DNA of 64,000 bases from Bacillus sp. HSf4 (GTDB lineage Bacteria; Bacillota; Bacilli; Bacillales; Bacillaceae): the NCBI RefSeq assembly GCF_029537375.1, contig NZ_CP120679.1, positions 2,034,001 to 2,098,000 on the forward strand. Direction: 5' to 3'. The notes below the pieces were generated by a model that saw only the letters and a list, made by a program, of their open reading frames with translations, was not told the origin of the DNA and searched no databases. Every line of letters begins with the position of its first letter. Position 1 is the stretch's first letter. The position numbers and the translations under genes were made by a program. Below are positions 10,570 through 20,463 of the stretch, piece by piece.

Positions 10570-11076
10570 ATGGTTAAAAAAACGCTTGCTGTACTGATCC
10601 TGCTTGTCTTGGCCGGTGCTGCCATCTGGAATTTCACAATGCAAAAAAAAGCGGAAATCGGGATTGAAAAAGGGGATCAAGCACCGGATTTTACACTTCC
10701 ATCGTTAAAAGGCGAAAAAAACGTCTCATTGTCCGATTTCAAGGGTCGGAAAGTGATCCTCAATTTTTGGGCGACATGGTGCAAACCTTGTCAGACGGAA
10801 ATGCCTGCGATGGAAGAGCTTCAAAACGAACATCAAGACATCACCGTTTTAGCCGTCAATTTCACATCAGCCGAGAAAAACCGCGAGACGGTTGAATCAT
10901 TTGCCGAAAAGCTTGGCTTAACGTTTCCGATCGTTCTAGATCGAGAGGGCATCAATGCCAAGTACGAGATTTTTTCCTATCCGACGACCTACATTATTGA
11001 TGAAAACGGCATCATCCAAGACATCGTTTTAGGAACCATGACAAAAAAAATAATGAAAGAAAAGCTGGGTTTATAA
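10570..11076 (+). CDS. yneN: Membrane-anchored thioredoxin-like protein YneN
   Basis: A 168-residue ResA/TlpA-like thiol-disulfide oxidoreductase with an N-terminal signal anchor (about 4-21) and a thioredoxin fold bearing NFWATWCKPCQTEMP; the redox pair is CKPC. The cis-proline loop is visible at FSYPTTYII. It probably faces outward and may receive electrons from CcdA. ATG 10570 is chosen because GTGGAGG lies 8 bases upstream, rather than the ATG codons at 10555 or 10564. Confidence 0.88.
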   Translation: MVKKTLAVLILLVLAGAAIWNFTMQKKAEIGIEKGDQAPDFTLPSLKGEKNVSLSDFKGRKVILNFWATWCKPCQTEMPAMEELQNEHQDITVLAVNFTSAEKNRETVESFAEKLGLTFPIVLDREGINAKYEIFSYPTTYIIDENGIIQDIVLGTMTKKIMKEKLGL

Positions 11077-11095
11077 AAAATCCCGGCTTTTTTTG
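11061..11095 (+). terminator. Terminator of yneN
   Basis: Stem AAAGCTGGG / CCCGGCTTT overlapping the last codons of yneN, followed by a T run. Confidence 0.7.
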
Positions 11096-11147
11096 CTTAT
11101 ATTGGGCTAAAAATGGCGAAAATGAATACAAGCTGGAGGTGATTCTG

Positions 11148-11273
11148 ATGAAAAAAACAAAACGTCGGACATTTGAAGAACTTGTCTCAGAAAATAAGAA
11201 GGAGCTTTTAAGCAACCAGGAGTTCCTCGATCGGCTGGAGGACAGGCTTGAAGAGAAATTCAAGCTGAAGTGA
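11148..11273 (+). CDS. FbpB-like small basic protein (41 aa)
   Basis: A 41-residue ORF with CTGGAGGTGATTCTG-ATG. The sequence starts MKKTKRRTFEELVSENKKEL, then LLSNQEFLDRLEDRLEEKFK. This resembles the Fur-regulated basic protein B family, small proteins proposed to help the sRNA FsrA repress iron-rich enzymes. No Fur box is evident upstream. It lies just after aconitase and YneN. The family call is from motif memory. Confidence 0.65.
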   Translation: MKKTKRRTFEELVSENKKELLSNQEFLDRLEDRLEEKFKLK

Positions 11274-11338
11274 CGATAGAAAACGTTCATGTTTTTTCTT
11301 CTTTTTGAGAATCCTAATTCTTAAAAGGAGGGATGGAC

Positions 11339-11482
11339 ATGCCGAGAGAGCATGACAAACAGGCGAAATTTGCCCCGAGCCACCTCGGGACAAAGCCGGT
11401 TGAATACAAGCGGAACAAAGGCAAAAAAATGCATGATAAATCGGGAGAAACGCCGATTATTATGCAGACAAAAGGCGAATAA
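11339..11482 (+). CDS. sspN: Small acid-soluble spore protein N
   Basis: A 47-residue protein with the SspN core PSHLGTKPVEYKRNKGKKMH and tail PIIMQTKGE. AAAGGAGG lies 7 bases upstream of ATG 11339; the ATG at 11333 is too close to it. First gene of sspN-tlp, forespore expressed in B. subtilis. Confidence 0.92.
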   Translation: MPREHDKQAKFAPSHLGTKPVEYKRNKGKKMHDKSGETPIIMQTKGE

Positions 11483-11507
11483 TGTTGGAAAAGGAGGCGT
11501 ATACAGC

Positions 11508-11747
11508 ATGATGGAAAAACAGCAGCATCATCCGGATGACAGATCAGACAACGTGGAAAAGCTTCAAGACATGGTACAGAATACGATTGAAAACATCGAG
11601 GAATCCGAAGAACAGCTGTCTTTTGCAAGCGGTGAAGAGAAGCAGCAAATCCGTGAGAAAAACGAACGCCGAAATGAAAGCATTGAAGCTATGCGCAATG
11701 AAATTCATGACGAGGCTAAAAGCCAAAAACAAGAATATGATCAATAA
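11508..11747 (+). CDS. tlp: Small acid-soluble spore protein Tlp
   Basis: A 79-residue hydrophilic helical protein containing the conserved PDDRSDNVEKLQDMVQNTIE segment of Tlp (thioredoxin-like name only; it is a SASP). AAGGAGG is 10 bases upstream; ATG 11508 or the adjacent ATG 11511 may be used. Co-transcribed with sspN and ended by the 11746 terminator. Confidence 0.9.
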   Translation: MMEKQQHHPDDRSDNVEKLQDMVQNTIENIEESEEQLSFASGEEKQQIREKNERRNESIEAMRNEIHDEAKSQKQEYDQ

Positions 11748-11770
11748 ACCAGGGCAACCTGGTTTTTTTG
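11746..11770 (+). terminator. Terminator of sspN-tlp
   Basis: AAACCAGG gcaa CCTGGTTT plus T run. Confidence 0.85.
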
Positions 11771-11861
11771 CACGGCTCATACATAAGCCGCCTGCCGTGT
11801 GTTTGGTTATACCTTATGCTAAAATAGAGTTATACATTGCTGATAAGGGAGTAGAAGGAAT

Positions 11862-12278
11862 TTGTACGTCTCAAAAAAAGAAATAGAAGTACGCTATGCT
11901 GAAACAGATCAAATGGGTATTGTGTATCACGCCAACTACCTGATTTGGATGGAGGTGGGCCGGACGGCTTTAATAAAAGAACTCGGTTTTTCCTATGCCG
12001 AAATGGAAAAAGACGGTGTGCTTTCTCCTGTCGTGGATGTCAATGTCCGCTACGTCAAACCGCTGCGCTATGGAGAAACCGCGATGGTACATACATGGAT
12101 TGAAGATTACAATGGATTTAAAACGGTCTATGGGTATGAGATTTTAAACTCTGCCGGAGAAACGGCTGTGAAAGGAACGTCTTCCCATATTTGCGTCGAC
12201 CAGGACAGCTTCAAGCCGCTTCAATTCCGTAAACTTTATCCAAAATGGCATCAGGCGTACGAAGAGGCGAAAAAATAA
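11862..12278 (+). CDS. yneP: Acyl-CoA thioesterase YneP (hot-dog fold, 4HBT family)
   Basis: A 138-residue single hot-dog domain with the 4HBT motif RYAETDQMGIVYHANYLIWM near the N-terminus; the Asp of TDQMG is the usual catalytic residue. Likely hydrolyses an acyl-CoA in the cytosol; the substrate is unknown. Starts at TTG 11862 with AAGGAA upstream. YneQ begins directly after its stop codon, so the two are translationally coupled. Confidence 0.88.
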   Translation: MYVSKKEIEVRYAETDQMGIVYHANYLIWMEVGRTALIKELGFSYAEMEKDGVLSPVVDVNVRYVKPLRYGETAMVHTWIEDYNGFKTVYGYEILNSAGETAVKGTSSHICVDQDSFKPLQFRKLYPKWHQAYEEAKK

Positions 12279-12587
12279 ATGGCCTTTGGAATCACCAGGC
12301 GCGAGCTGAACAAATGGAAACAAGCGGTATTAAACGGGGAAATCGCCTTTCTGACGCATTATTGGATCGATGACAGGTTTCCTGAGGCCCGCACCGTGAC
12401 AAAAGCGGGCTGCCAAAACATTGAAAAGCTTGCCGCATGGGGCAAAAAGTACGGTTTGAAAGAAGAGTGGATTCACAAAAGAGGCGAATTTCCCCATTTT
12501 GATTTGCTGGGGAAAAAGCAAATCGACATTTTAAAAAAAGAACAGCTCTTCAGCCATATCGAACGCTTTCGGCTTGAAAAACGATAA
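12279..12587 (+). CDS. yneQ: Conserved hypothetical protein YneQ
   Basis: A 102-residue basic soluble protein. It carries no domain I can name; the sequence HYWIDDRFPEARTVTKAGCQ is conserved in YneQ as I recall it. It abuts yneP (stop then ATG) as in B. subtilis. Its natural terminator was split by the IS element. Confidence 0.75.
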   Translation: MAFGITRRELNKWKQAVLNGEIAFLTHYWIDDRFPEARTVTKAGCQNIEKLAAWGKKYGLKEEWIHKRGEFPHFDLLGKKQIDILKKEQLFSHIERFRLEKR

Positions 12588-12610
12588 AAAAAGAACGCAT
12601 TTAAGCGTTC
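12587..12610. terminator. Left copy of duplicated yneQ/yneR terminator palindrome
   Basis: AAAAAAAGAACGC atttaa GCGTTC. In an empty site this palindrome would continue into the T run now at 14185-14191, making a bidirectional terminator. The palindrome is repeated at 14169-14184. Confidence 0.75.
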
Positions 12611-14168
12611 AGCTTGTAGAGAAACCCATGTTTTTCTACAAGCTTTTTGTTTTAAATAGGTTTTGATATGTTTTTCTTCTTACAAAGAAACAGAAAAAGG
12701 CCTCCCACACTCCTAGCCTAGCTTCGCTAGGTGTGTGGCAATCTTCTTCATATTCTGGCAGGTAGCTGTGAGGAGAACTTGTTCCGTCACATTCCGTTTT
12801 CCCCTCAACCGGCAGTAGCGAAGCCCATGCAGCTGTTTTGAATCTGCAAAGCTTCGCTCTATTTTTTCTTTTCTTTTTTTGTAGAGGTTTTTTCCTGAGG
12901 CAGTCAAACGATTTTCCCTGACCTTTTCTTTATGATCCTCCCATATGTGTCTTGAAACGACCTTCTGATGGTTTTTAGATCGTGTACAGCTCTCAAGCAG
13001 AGGACATGAAGCGCATTTTTCAGGATTTGATTTATAAAACCTGTAGCCTTTTCGATCGGTTGTGGAGTAAAAAAGTGTTTGTCCGTTTGGACAAATGTAC
13101 TGATCTTTTTCATTGTCGTATTGAAACTTCCATTTAGGAAACAAACCTTTTTTAGGATGAAAGCGTCTGTGGGCAATGACGCCAAAAATATGGCGGTCGG
13201 AAAGCCCTTTACAGATTGGTGTTGTTAAATAGCCGGAATCCAGAGCGACGGCTTCAACTTGAAAACCAAATCGTCCGATTTGGTGATCTAAACGATCAAG
13301 ATAAGGTGCAGAATCATGGACATTGCCAGGTGTTACATAGACATCGGTGATGATATTGTATTTCATATCCGTTGTTCGATGATCCAAATAGAAAAAACCT
13401 TCAGGTTTATTTTCACGGTAAAGATAGCCGCTTTCGGGATCGGTGGTACTGTGGCGAATTTCTTTTTTAGCTTTCACCTCCTCTTTGGCTTTTAAAGACT
13501 TTTTTCCGTGCGCCTCTCGATCTTCTTGCACGGCTTCATCCAAGTCCTTTATATAGTTTTGTGTATCCTGTTCAATTGTTTTCCTCGTATATTTATGCTT
13601 GTTGGCGTTGGCTTTGAGATGGGTTGAATCGGTAAAAAGGACACGCCCGCCAACCATTTCGTGATTGATGGCTTGAAGGACAATTTCATCAAAAATATCT
13701 TGGAAAATGGTTGTATCTTTGAAACGAGTGCGTCGGTTCCAACTGATCGTTGAATGATGAGGAACTGGATCATTGATATTTAATCCTAAAAACCATCTGT
13801 AGGCCATATTGTAGTAAATTTCTTTTTCGAGCTGTCTTTCTGAACGGATACCGTACAGGTATCCGATAAACATCATTTTGAATAAAATCAATGGATCGAG
13901 AGATGGCCGGCCATTATTCTCACTGTAGTAAGGCTTAACCTTTTCAATAATGAACGAGAAATCTATGTATTTGTCAATTTTGCGTAGCAGATGATCCTCT
14001 TCAACAAGTTGATCAAGCAATACGAATTCGGCTTCGTTTTGAGAAGAATTTCTGGTGTAGAACATTAGCAAAACACCTTCCTTTTAAGTCCTTTTCTTTA
14101 TTATAAAATGAAGAAATGGATGATTTAAGGAAAAAATAAAAGACTGTCGAGATTTTCTCGACAGTCTG
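12610..14168 (-). mobile_element. IS1182-family insertion sequence, complete, 1559 bp
   Basis: The element encodes one transposase and is flanked by direct repeats of ACGCATTTAAGCGTT (12595-12609 and 14169-14183; the next base c also matches). Its ends form imperfect inverted repeats CAGcTTGTaGAGA and CAGaCTGTcGAGA, 10 of 13 identical. Each end folds into a hairpin: 12611-12645 and the perfect 12-bp stem at 14141-14167. The target is the palindromic terminator between yneQ and yneR, so both neighbours keep a palindrome. The complete transposase frame suggests recent insertion. Confidence 0.85.
12713..14065 (-). CDS. IS1182-family transposase
   Basis: 450-452 residues. Layout: N-terminal DUF772-like domain (GRPSLDPLILFKMMFIGYLY), a DDE-type core with FTDSTHLKANANKH, and VALDSGYLTTP followed by a Zn-finger-like CPNGQ...CASCPLLESC segment, then a C-terminal YKKRKEKIERSFADSKQLHG motif with the catalytic Glu region. 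This is the IS1182/IS5-like type. The start is ATG 14065; a TTG at 14071 gives two extra residues and is nearer to AAGGAAGG. No frameshift. Confidence 0.9.
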   Translation of the reverse strand: MFYTRNSSQNEAEFVLLDQLVEEDHLLRKIDKYIDFSFIIEKVKPYYSENNGRPSLDPLILFKMMFIGYLYGIRSERQLEKEIYYNMAYRWFLGLNINDPVPHHSTISWNRRTRFKDTTIFQDIFDEIVLQAINHEMVGGRVLFTDSTHLKANANKHKYTRKTIEQDTQNYIKDLDEAVQEDREAHGKKSLKAKEEVKAKKEIRHSTTDPESGYLYRENKPEGFFYLDHRTTDMKYNIITDVYVTPGNVHDSAPYLDRLDHQIGRFGFQVEAVALDSGYLTTPICKGLSDRHIFGVIAHRRFHPKKGLFPKWKFQYDNEKDQYICPNGQTLFYSTTDRKGYRFYKSNPEKCASCPLLESCTRSKNHQKVVSRHIWEDHKEKVRENRLTASGKNLYKKRKEKIERSFADSKQLHGLRYCRLRGKRNVTEQVLLTATCQNMKKIATHLAKLG

Positions 14169-14189
14169 ACGCATTTAAGCGTTCTTTTT

Positions 14190-14477
14190 TTACTGATATT
14201 CAAAAACCGGTTCTTCAGATGATTCATTGTACGTGACGAGCAAATCGTGGCCGTCGAAATACCAGACATCGCTTTCTTCGATAAAAAACGTAATCCCATC
14301 TGCTTCTGCGCTCGCCCCGATTTGCTGAGGCTCATCTTTTGAAACACCGAGGGAGAAGCCTTTTTGAACATTGCTGCAACCGCCGTAACGGACAAAGAAG
14401 CGAACCTGATCCCCTTTTTTCAAATCAAGCTCGTCCTTATACCAAATCAGCGCATCTTCATTAATTTTCAAATTCAC
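14190..14477 (-). CDS. yneR: HesB/YneR-family protein
   Basis: A 95-residue protein with the IscA-like beta fold (VRFFVRYGGCSNVQKGFSLG; FFIEESDVWYFDGHDLLVTY). It belongs to the HesB-like group that lacks the usual C-terminal CGC cysteines, so an Fe-S carrier role is doubtful. The start is GTG 14477 with AAAGGAGAG 10 bases upstream; an ATG at 14504 lies before the Shine-Dalgarno sequence and is rejected. Confidence 0.82.
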   Translation of the reverse strand: MNLKINEDALIWYKDELDLKKGDQVRFFVRYGGCSNVQKGFSLGVSKDEPQQIGASAEADGITFFIEESDVWYFDGHDLLVTYNESSEEPVFEYQ

Positions 14478-14561
14478 GAGCAAGCACTCTCCTTTATCAT
14501 TCATTTCAAATATGTGCTGCCTTTATAGTATATAATGATTGAACCGATTGATGAAAGGCAT

Positions 14562-15155
14562 CTACCTTTTACCGGACATCCATTTTATTTTCGGTTCGGT
14601 TTTATCGATAATCCGCTTAATGTTCATTCTGTGTCTGTATATGACAAACACCGTAAGAACGACGACGACCGCCACCAAAAAGAGGTCTTTTGTGAACAGG
14701 CTGTAGATGGTGGTATACAGGCCGGTTAAAATGGATGAAAGCGATACATACTTTGTCATATACAAAAACAGGAAAAACACAGCGACCATGGTAAGAAACA
14801 ATAGAGGCTGATAGCACAATAATACGCCTCCTGAGGTAGCGACAGCTTTTCCGCCTTTAAACTTTGCGAAAACAGGGAACATGTGCCCGATCACCGCGGC
14901 CACTCCCGCAAATAAAGGGTGAACGCCGACGTGCAGGATGGCCGGCAAAAAAGCGGCAAGCGTCCCTTTTAAGATATCCGCGGCGATGACAATCGAGCCC
15001 GCTTTAACGCCGAGCGTCCTGAATGCGTTGGTGGCTCCGAGATTGCCGCTGCCGTGTTCTCTGATATCAATTCCTTTGGCAGCTTTTCCGACAATCAAGC
15101 CGGACGGAATGCTGCCGAGTAGATAGGCTAACAAAAATAATAAAGCAATAAACAT
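14562..15155 (-). CDS. plsY: Acyl-phosphate glycerol-3-phosphate acyltransferase PlsY
   Basis: A 197-residue membrane enzyme of phospholipid synthesis that moves the acyl group from acyl-phosphate to glycerol-3-phosphate. Visible family motifs: [40 protein letters not shown]. Five membrane segments. The start at 15155 follows AAAAGGAG by 8 bases; the frame extends further upstream (to 15269) without a usable site. It is yneS of B. subtilis. Confidence 0.93.
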   Translation of the reverse strand: MFIALLFLLAYLLGSIPSGLIVGKAAKGIDIREHGSGNLGATNAFRTLGVKAGSIVIAADILKGTLAAFLPAILHVGVHPLFAGVAAVIGHMFPVFAKFKGGKAVATSGGVLLCYQPLLFLTMVAVFFLFLYMTKYVSLSSILTGLYTTIYSLFTKDLFLVAVVVVLTVFVIYRHRMNIKRIIDKTEPKIKWMSGKR

Positions 15156-15334
15156 TTCATTTCTCCTTTTTAGATGATCCCTTCTCTTTATTTTAACATG
15201 AGAGGCACCTTCTCTGAGGATTTTTATTGGTATGTACCCGTATATATCATACAGGATAATGCGATGCAATCATATGAAAATTTTGATTGCGGCGATTGTT
15301 TTCGTGTAAACTAATAAATAAAGGAGTGAGCGGT

Positions 15335-15748
15335 ATGGAAAACCCATCTAAACAGGAAATTAAAAAGATTCTTGAAAACAGCAAGCGAATCGCGGTCGTC
15401 GGCCTCTCAAACAATCCGGAGAGAACGTCGTACATGGTTTCAAAAGCGATGCAGGAAGCGGGCTATGATATTATCCCCGTCAATCCGACTATCGATGAAG
15501 CGCTCGGAGTGAAGGCTGTGGCGTCTTTAAAGGATATTGAAGGACATGTGGATATCGTTAATGTGTTTAGAAGATCTGAGCATCTTTTAGATGTCGCTGA
15601 GGAGTTTTTGGAGATCGATGCCGACGTGTTTTGGGCGCAGCAGGGACTTGTCAATGAAGACGCATATCAGCTGCTGAGTGAAAAGGGCTATACAGTCGTT
15701 ATGGATTTGTGCATAAAAGTGGCCCATGCGCTGACCAAATCGGCATAA
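15335..15748 (+). CDS. yneT: CoA-binding domain protein YneT
   Basis: A 137-residue Rossmann-type CoA-binding protein (IAVVGLSNNPERTSYMVSKA; IIPVNPTIDEALG). Family YccU/YneT, function unknown, possibly a CoA sensor or acylation-linked factor. AAAGGAGTG sets ATG 15335; an ATG at 15287 has no site. Confidence 0.88.
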   Translation: MENPSKQEIKKILENSKRIAVVGLSNNPERTSYMVSKAMQEAGYDIIPVNPTIDEALGVKAVASLKDIEGHVDIVNVFRRSEHLLDVAEEFLEIDADVFWAQQGLVNEDAYQLLSEKGYTVVMDLCIKVAHALTKSA

Positions 15749-15792
15749 AAAAGACAAAAATCCTTGAAAAAACAAGGGTTTTTGTCTTTTTT
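15747..15792 (+). terminator. Terminator of yneT
   Basis: Long stem AAAAAAGACAAAAATCCTTG / CAAGGGTTTTTGTCTTTTTT. Confidence 0.9.
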
Positions 15793-16061
15793 ATACGAGA
15801 TTATGTTTGCGATTTATTGTGAAACAGATACAATAAGTCTTGGACAGTTTTTTTAAGAATGATTTTCCAAATACTTTTAAACAGCCTTGTATTGTGCCGA
15901 AAGATTCGTGTAAAATGACGTCTGTCATTCAATCGGCTAAAGGTTAACGAAATCATGACAAATCTTTGAAGCGGTCGAAAGAAAATCGGATATCGCTTTG
16001 ATTTGCATGTCAGAGTGTGTATTATTCTTTATAAGCAATGTTTGATTTTTGAAAGGGGTTT
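15793..16061 (+). promoter_or_regulatory. Leader and promoter region of parE-parC
   Basis: No gene is seen here. A sigma-A-like promoter TTGTAT (15887-15892), 18-bp spacer, TAAAAT (15911-15916) precedes parE by about 145 bases. Confidence 0.5.
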
Positions 16062-18035
16062 ATGCATTTGGTTAAAAAACAGCAGGTTGACTATAATGAT
16101 GATTCCATACAGGTGCTCGAAGGCCTTGAAGCGGTCAGAAAACGCCCCGGCATGTACATCGGTTCAACGGACAGCCGCGGCTTGCACCATCTCGTTTATG
16201 AAATCGTCGATAATTCCGTTGACGAAGTTCTGGCGGGCCACGGGGATCACATTATAGTGAAAATACATAAAGATAACAGCATATCGGTGCAAGACAGAGG
16301 CCGGGGAATGCCAACAGGAATGCATAAGCTCGGCAAACCGACTCCGGAAATTATTTTAACCGTCCTTCACGCAGGAGGTAAATTCGGCCAAGGCGGCTAT
16401 AAAACGAGCGGAGGTCTGCACGGTGTCGGTGCATCCGTCGTCAACGCTCTGTCCGAATGGCTGACGGTGACGATCGAACGGGACGGAAATGTCTACAAAC
16501 AGCGGTTTGAAAACGGCGGTAAACCGGTAACATCCCTTGAGAAAATCGGAACGACTAAAAAAACCGGCACCCTGATTCATTTTAAGCCGGACCCCAAGAT
16601 GTTCAGCACGACGACCTATAACTTTGAAACGCTTTCAGAACGGCTGAGAGAATCAGCCTTTTTATTAAAAGGATTAAAAATTGAGCTGATTGATGAACGC
16701 CATCAAACGAAAGAAACTTTTTTGTATGAAACCGGCATCGAAGCTTTCGTCGCTTATTTGAACGAAGAAAAAGACGCGCTTTGCGAAGTGGTTTCCTTTG
16801 AAGGCGAACATAACGGGATCGAAGTCGATTTCGCGTTCCAGTTTAATGACGGCTATTCCGAAAACATACTGTCCTTTGTCAACAATGTCAGGACGAAGGA
16901 CGGCGGGACCCATGAGTCCGGAGCCAAAACAGCGATGACGAGAGCATTCAACGAGTATGCGAGAAAGGTTGCGCTGTTAAAAGAAAAGGACAAAAATCTG
17001 GAAGGAACGGATATCAGAGAAGGATTGTCTGCGATCGTTTCTGTGCGCATACCGGAAGAGCTTCTTCAGTTTGAAGGACAGACAAAAGGCAAGCTCGGCA
17101 CAAGTGAAGCAAGATCAGCGGTTGACGCTATCGTTTCCGAGCAGCTCGCCTATTTCCTTGAAGAAAATAGAGAAACCGCGACTTTGCTTGTGAAAAAGGC
17201 CATCAAAGCTTCACAGGCAAGGGAAGCAGCCCGAAAAGCAAGAGAAGAAGCGAGAAGCGGCAAAAAGAGAAAAAAATCGGAAGCGACATTAAGCGGTAAA
17301 CTGACGCCTGCCCAATCAAGAAACCCGGCTAAAAACGAACTGTATCTTGTTGAGGGTGATTCTGCAGGCGGTTCAGCCAAGCAGGGAAGAGACCGGAAAT
17401 TCCAGGCGGTTCTGCCGCTCCGCGGAAAGGTCATCAATACAGAAAAAGCAAAGCTTGCCGATATCTTCAAAAATGAAGAAATTAATACGATCATTCATGC
17501 GATAGGCGGGGGCGTCGGCGTCGATTTTGATATTGAAGACATCAACTATGACAAAGTCATCATCATGACGGATGCCGATACAGACGGTGCGCATATCCAG
17601 GTGCTTCTGTTAACCTTTTTCTACCGCTATATGAAACCGCTGATCGAGCACGGAAAAGTGTTTATCGCGCTGCCGCCGCTCTATAAGGTCAGCAAGGGCT
17701 CAGGCAAAAAAGAAATCGTTGAGTACGCCTGGTCTGATGAAGAAATGGACGATGTTCTGAAAAAAGTCGGAAAAGGATATACGATACAGCGCTATAAAGG
17801 TCTCGGAGAAATGAATGCAGATCAGCTTTGGGAAACGACGATGAACCCTGAATCAAGGACGCTCGTCAGGGTCAAAATCGATGATGCGGCCCGCGTTGAA
17901 CGGCGCGTAACGACATTGATGGGGGACAAAGTTGAACCGAGGAGAAAGTGGATTGAGAAAAATGTCGCTTTCGGACTTGATGAAGAAAGCAATATTTTGG
18001 AAAATGAGAACTTATCGGTCGCTGAGGAGGTTTAA
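16062..18035 (+). CDS. parE: DNA topoisomerase IV subunit B
   Basis: ATPase subunit of topoisomerase IV, which decatenates daughter chromosomes. 657 residues: GHKL ATPase (EIVDNSVDE, HGVGASVVNALSE), transducer domain, and TOPRIM domain with EGDSAGGSA and MTDADTDGAHI metal-binding motifs. The quinolone-pocket sequence PLRGKVINTEKA looks wild type. The start is ATG 16062 (AGGGG upstream) or TTG 16068. parC follows after 4 bases. Confidence 0.97.
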   Translation: MHLVKKQQVDYNDDSIQVLEGLEAVRKRPGMYIGSTDSRGLHHLVYEIVDNSVDEVLAGHGDHIIVKIHKDNSISVQDRGRGMPTGMHKLGKPTPEIILTVLHAGGKFGQGGYKTSGGLHGVGASVVNALSEWLTVTIERDGNVYKQRFENGGKPVTSLEKIGTTKKTGTLIHFKPDPKMFSTTTYNFETLSERLRESAFLLKGLKIELIDERHQTKETFLYETGIEAFVAYLNEEKDALCEVVSFEGEHNGIEVDFAFQFNDGYSENILSFVNNVRTKDGGTHESGAKTAMTRAFNEYARKVALLKEKDKNLEGTDIREGLSAIVSVRIPEELLQFEGQTKGKLGTSEARSAVDAIVSEQLAYFLEENRETATLLVKKAIKASQAREAARKAREEARSGKKRKKSEATLSGKLTPAQSRNPAKNELYLVEGDSAGGSAKQGRDRKFQAVLPLRGKVINTEKAKLADIFKNEEINTIIHAIGGGVGVDFDIEDINYDKVIIMTDADTDGAHIQVLLLTFFYRYMKPLIEHGKVFIALPPLYKVSKGSGKKEIVEYAWSDEEMDDVLKKVGKGYTIQRYKGLGEMNADQLWETTMNPESRTLVRVKIDDAARVERRVTTLMGDKVEPRRKWIEKNVAFGLDEESNILENENLSVAEEV

Positions 18036-18039
18036 ATAA

Positions 18040-20463
18040 ATGGCACAGCCAGAGATTTTTCATGATTTACCATTGGAAGACGTGATCGGCGACCGTTTCG
18101 GCCGATACAGCAAATACATCATTCAAGACCGGGCGCTTCCTGATGCGCGCGATGGACTGAAGCCGGTGCAAAGGAGAATTCTGTACGCCATGCACGCGGA
18201 AGGAAACACGCATGACAAAAACTTCCGCAAAGCCGCGAAAACGGTCGGGAATGTGATCGGGAACTACCATCCGCATGGGGACAGTTCCGTGTACGAAGCG
18301 ATGGTGAGGATGAGCCAGGATTGGAAGGTTCGCAACGTGCTGATTGAAATGCACGGAAACAACGGAAGCATCGACGGCGATCCGCCCGCTGCGATGCGTT
18401 ATACAGAAGCGAGGCTTTCGGCGATTGCTTCAGAGCTTTTGCGGGACATCGATAAAGAAACGGTCGAGTTTGTGCCGAACTTTGATGATACAAGCAAGGA
18501 GCCTGTTGTTCTGCCGGCGATGTTCCCGAATTTGCTTGTGAACGGATCGACGGGAATATCCGCGGGATATGCGACAGACATCCCGCCTCACAACCTAGGA
18601 GAAGTGATCGACGCCGTCATTAAACGAATCGATTCGCCCAACTGCAGTGTTGATGAACTCATGGAGCTTGTCAAAGGGCCCGATTTTCCGACAGGCGGCA
18701 TCATCCAGGGGAAAGAAGGCATTAAAAAGGCCTATGAAACCGGAAAAGGCAAAATCATCATCAGAGGAAAAGCCGAGATCGAAACGATTAGAGGCGGCCG
18801 CCAGCAAATTGTTATCACGGAAATTCCGTTTGAAGTCAATAAAGCAAATTTAGTGAAAAAAATCGACGAATTCCGGATTGAGCGCAAAGTTGAAGGAATT
18901 TCCGAAGTCCGCGATGAGACCGATCGCACAGGTCTCAGAATCGTGATCGAACTGAAAAAAGAAGCGGATGCACAAGGTATTTTGAATTTCTTGTATAAAA
19001 ATGCGGATCTGCAAATTCCATACAACTTCAACATGGTCGCCATCCATAACAGAAGACCGATGCTGATGAATCTCACTTCTATTTTAGATGCCTATATCGA
19101 GCATCAGAAAGAAGTGATCACCAATCGTTCTCAGTATGAGCTGAGAAAGGCGAAGGAAAGGCATCATATCGTCGAAGGATTGATGAAAGCACTGTCGATC
19201 CTCGATGAAGTCATCTCGACGATCCGCTCTTCAAATGATAAGCGGGACGCCAAAAACAACTTGATTGCAAAGTTCGCATTCACAGAACCGCAGGCGGAAG
19301 CCATCGTTTCCTTGCAGCTGTACAGATTGACAAACACCGATATAACCGCTTTGCAGGAAGAAGCGAAAGAGCTGAATCGGAAAATACAGGAGCTGGAAGC
19401 GATCCTTTCTAATGATCGGAAGCTTTTGAAGGTCATCAAAGACAACTTGCAAAAGTTGAAAAAAACCTATGCAGGCGAGAGGCTCTCTGTGATCGAAGAA
19501 AAGATCGAAGAGATCAAAATCAACCTTGAAGTAATGGTAGCCTCAGAGGACGTCTATGTAACCGTAACGAAAGACGGCTATATCAAACGTACAAGCCAAA
19601 GATCGTTTGCCGCTTCAAACGGACAGGATTTCGGCATGAAGGATACCGACCGTCTGCTTTGCCAACTGGAAATGAACACGACAGATGTGCTGCTTTTGTT
19701 TACGAACAAAGGAAGCTATGTGTATTGTCCGGTTCACCAGCTGCCGGATATCAGGTGGAAAGACCTTGGTCAGCATATTACGAACATCATTTCCATTGAC
19801 AGTGATGAGTCTGTCGTCAAAGCGATTCCTGTCAGGGAATTTACCGAGTCGGAATATCTTCTGTTTTTCACGAAAAACGGAATGACGAAAAGAACGCAGC
19901 TTCTTCAATATAAAGCACAGCGTTATTCAAAAGCCTTGGTCGCGCTTAATTTAAAAGGCGATGACGAAGTGGTCGATGTCCATGTCACAGACGGGACGAA
20001 AGACGTATTCATCGCTACACATACAGGCTATGGCTTATGGTTCACAGAGGAAGAAATCAGTGTTGTCGGCGCCAGAGCGGCCGGTGTTAAAGGCGTGAAC
20101 TTAAAAGAAGGCGATTTTGTCGTCTCAGGACAGATTTTAGAGGAATCAGATGTGCTCGTCCTCGTCACACAGCGCGGCTCAGTCAAGCGAATGAACCGCA
20201 GCGAATTCGAAAAAACCTCGCGGGCCAAACGAGGCGTTCTCATGCTGCGGGAACTGAAGAAAAAACCTCACCGCATCGCCGGACTGCTTGCCTGCTCATA
20301 TCATGACCAGATCATGATTCAAACTGAAAAAGGCTCCGCAGAGGAGATGCTTGTCAAAGAAATCAAACTGCATGACCGGTACAGCAACGGTTCATTCATC
20401 ATCGACGAAGATGAAGCCGGAAAAGTAACAGATGTCTGGCTTAGCAAACATGAACAGGAGTGA
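18040..20463 (+). CDS. parC: DNA topoisomerase IV subunit A
   Basis: DNA cleavage/religation subunit, 807 residues. The active-site Tyr is Y121 in [10 protein letters not shown]. The quinolone-determining segment [14 protein letters not shown] (78-91) carries the sensitive-type Ser and Glu (S82, E86, equivalent to E. coli S80/E84). The C-terminal half has beta-pinwheel repeats. Overlapping operon with parE. Confidence 0.97.
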   Translation: MAQPEIFHDLPLEDVIGDRFGRYSKYIIQDRALPDARDGLKPVQRRILYAMHAEGNTHDKNFRKAAKTVGNVIGNYHPHGDSSVYEAMVRMSQDWKVRNVLIEMHGNNGSIDGDPPAAMRYTEARLSAIASELLRDIDKETVEFVPNFDDTSKEPVVLPAMFPNLLVNGSTGISAGYATDIPPHNLGEVIDAVIKRIDSPNCSVDELMELVKGPDFPTGGIIQGKEGIKKAYETGKGKIIIRGKAEIETIRGGRQQIVITEIPFEVNKANLVKKIDEFRIERKVEGISEVRDETDRTGLRIVIELKKEADAQGILNFLYKNADLQIPYNFNMVAIHNRRPMLMNLTSILDAYIEHQKEVITNRSQYELRKAKERHHIVEGLMKALSILDEVISTIRSSNDKRDAKNNLIAKFAFTEPQAEAIVSLQLYRLTNTDITALQEEAKELNRKIQELEAILSNDRKLLKVIKDNLQKLKKTYAGERLSVIEEKIEEIKINLEVMVASEDVYVTVTKDGYIKRTSQRSFAASNGQDFGMKDTDRLLCQLEMNTTDVLLLFTNKGSYVYCPVHQLPDIRWKDLGQHITNIISIDSDESVVKAIPVREFTESEYLLFFTKNGMTKRTQLLQYKAQRYSKALVALNLKGDDEVVDVHVTDGTKDVFIATHTGYGLWFTEEEISVVGARAAGVKGVNLKEGDFVVSGQILEESDVLVLVTQRGSVKRMNRSEFEKTSRAKRGVLMLRELKKKPHRIAGLLACSYHDQIMIQTEKGSAEEMLVKEIKLHDRYSNGSFIIDEDEAGKVTDVWLSKHEQE

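Noticed and set aside
18277..18300. Possible quinolone-resistance change in parC
   Set aside because: The [11 protein letters not shown] segment has the ordinary Ser and Glu residues.
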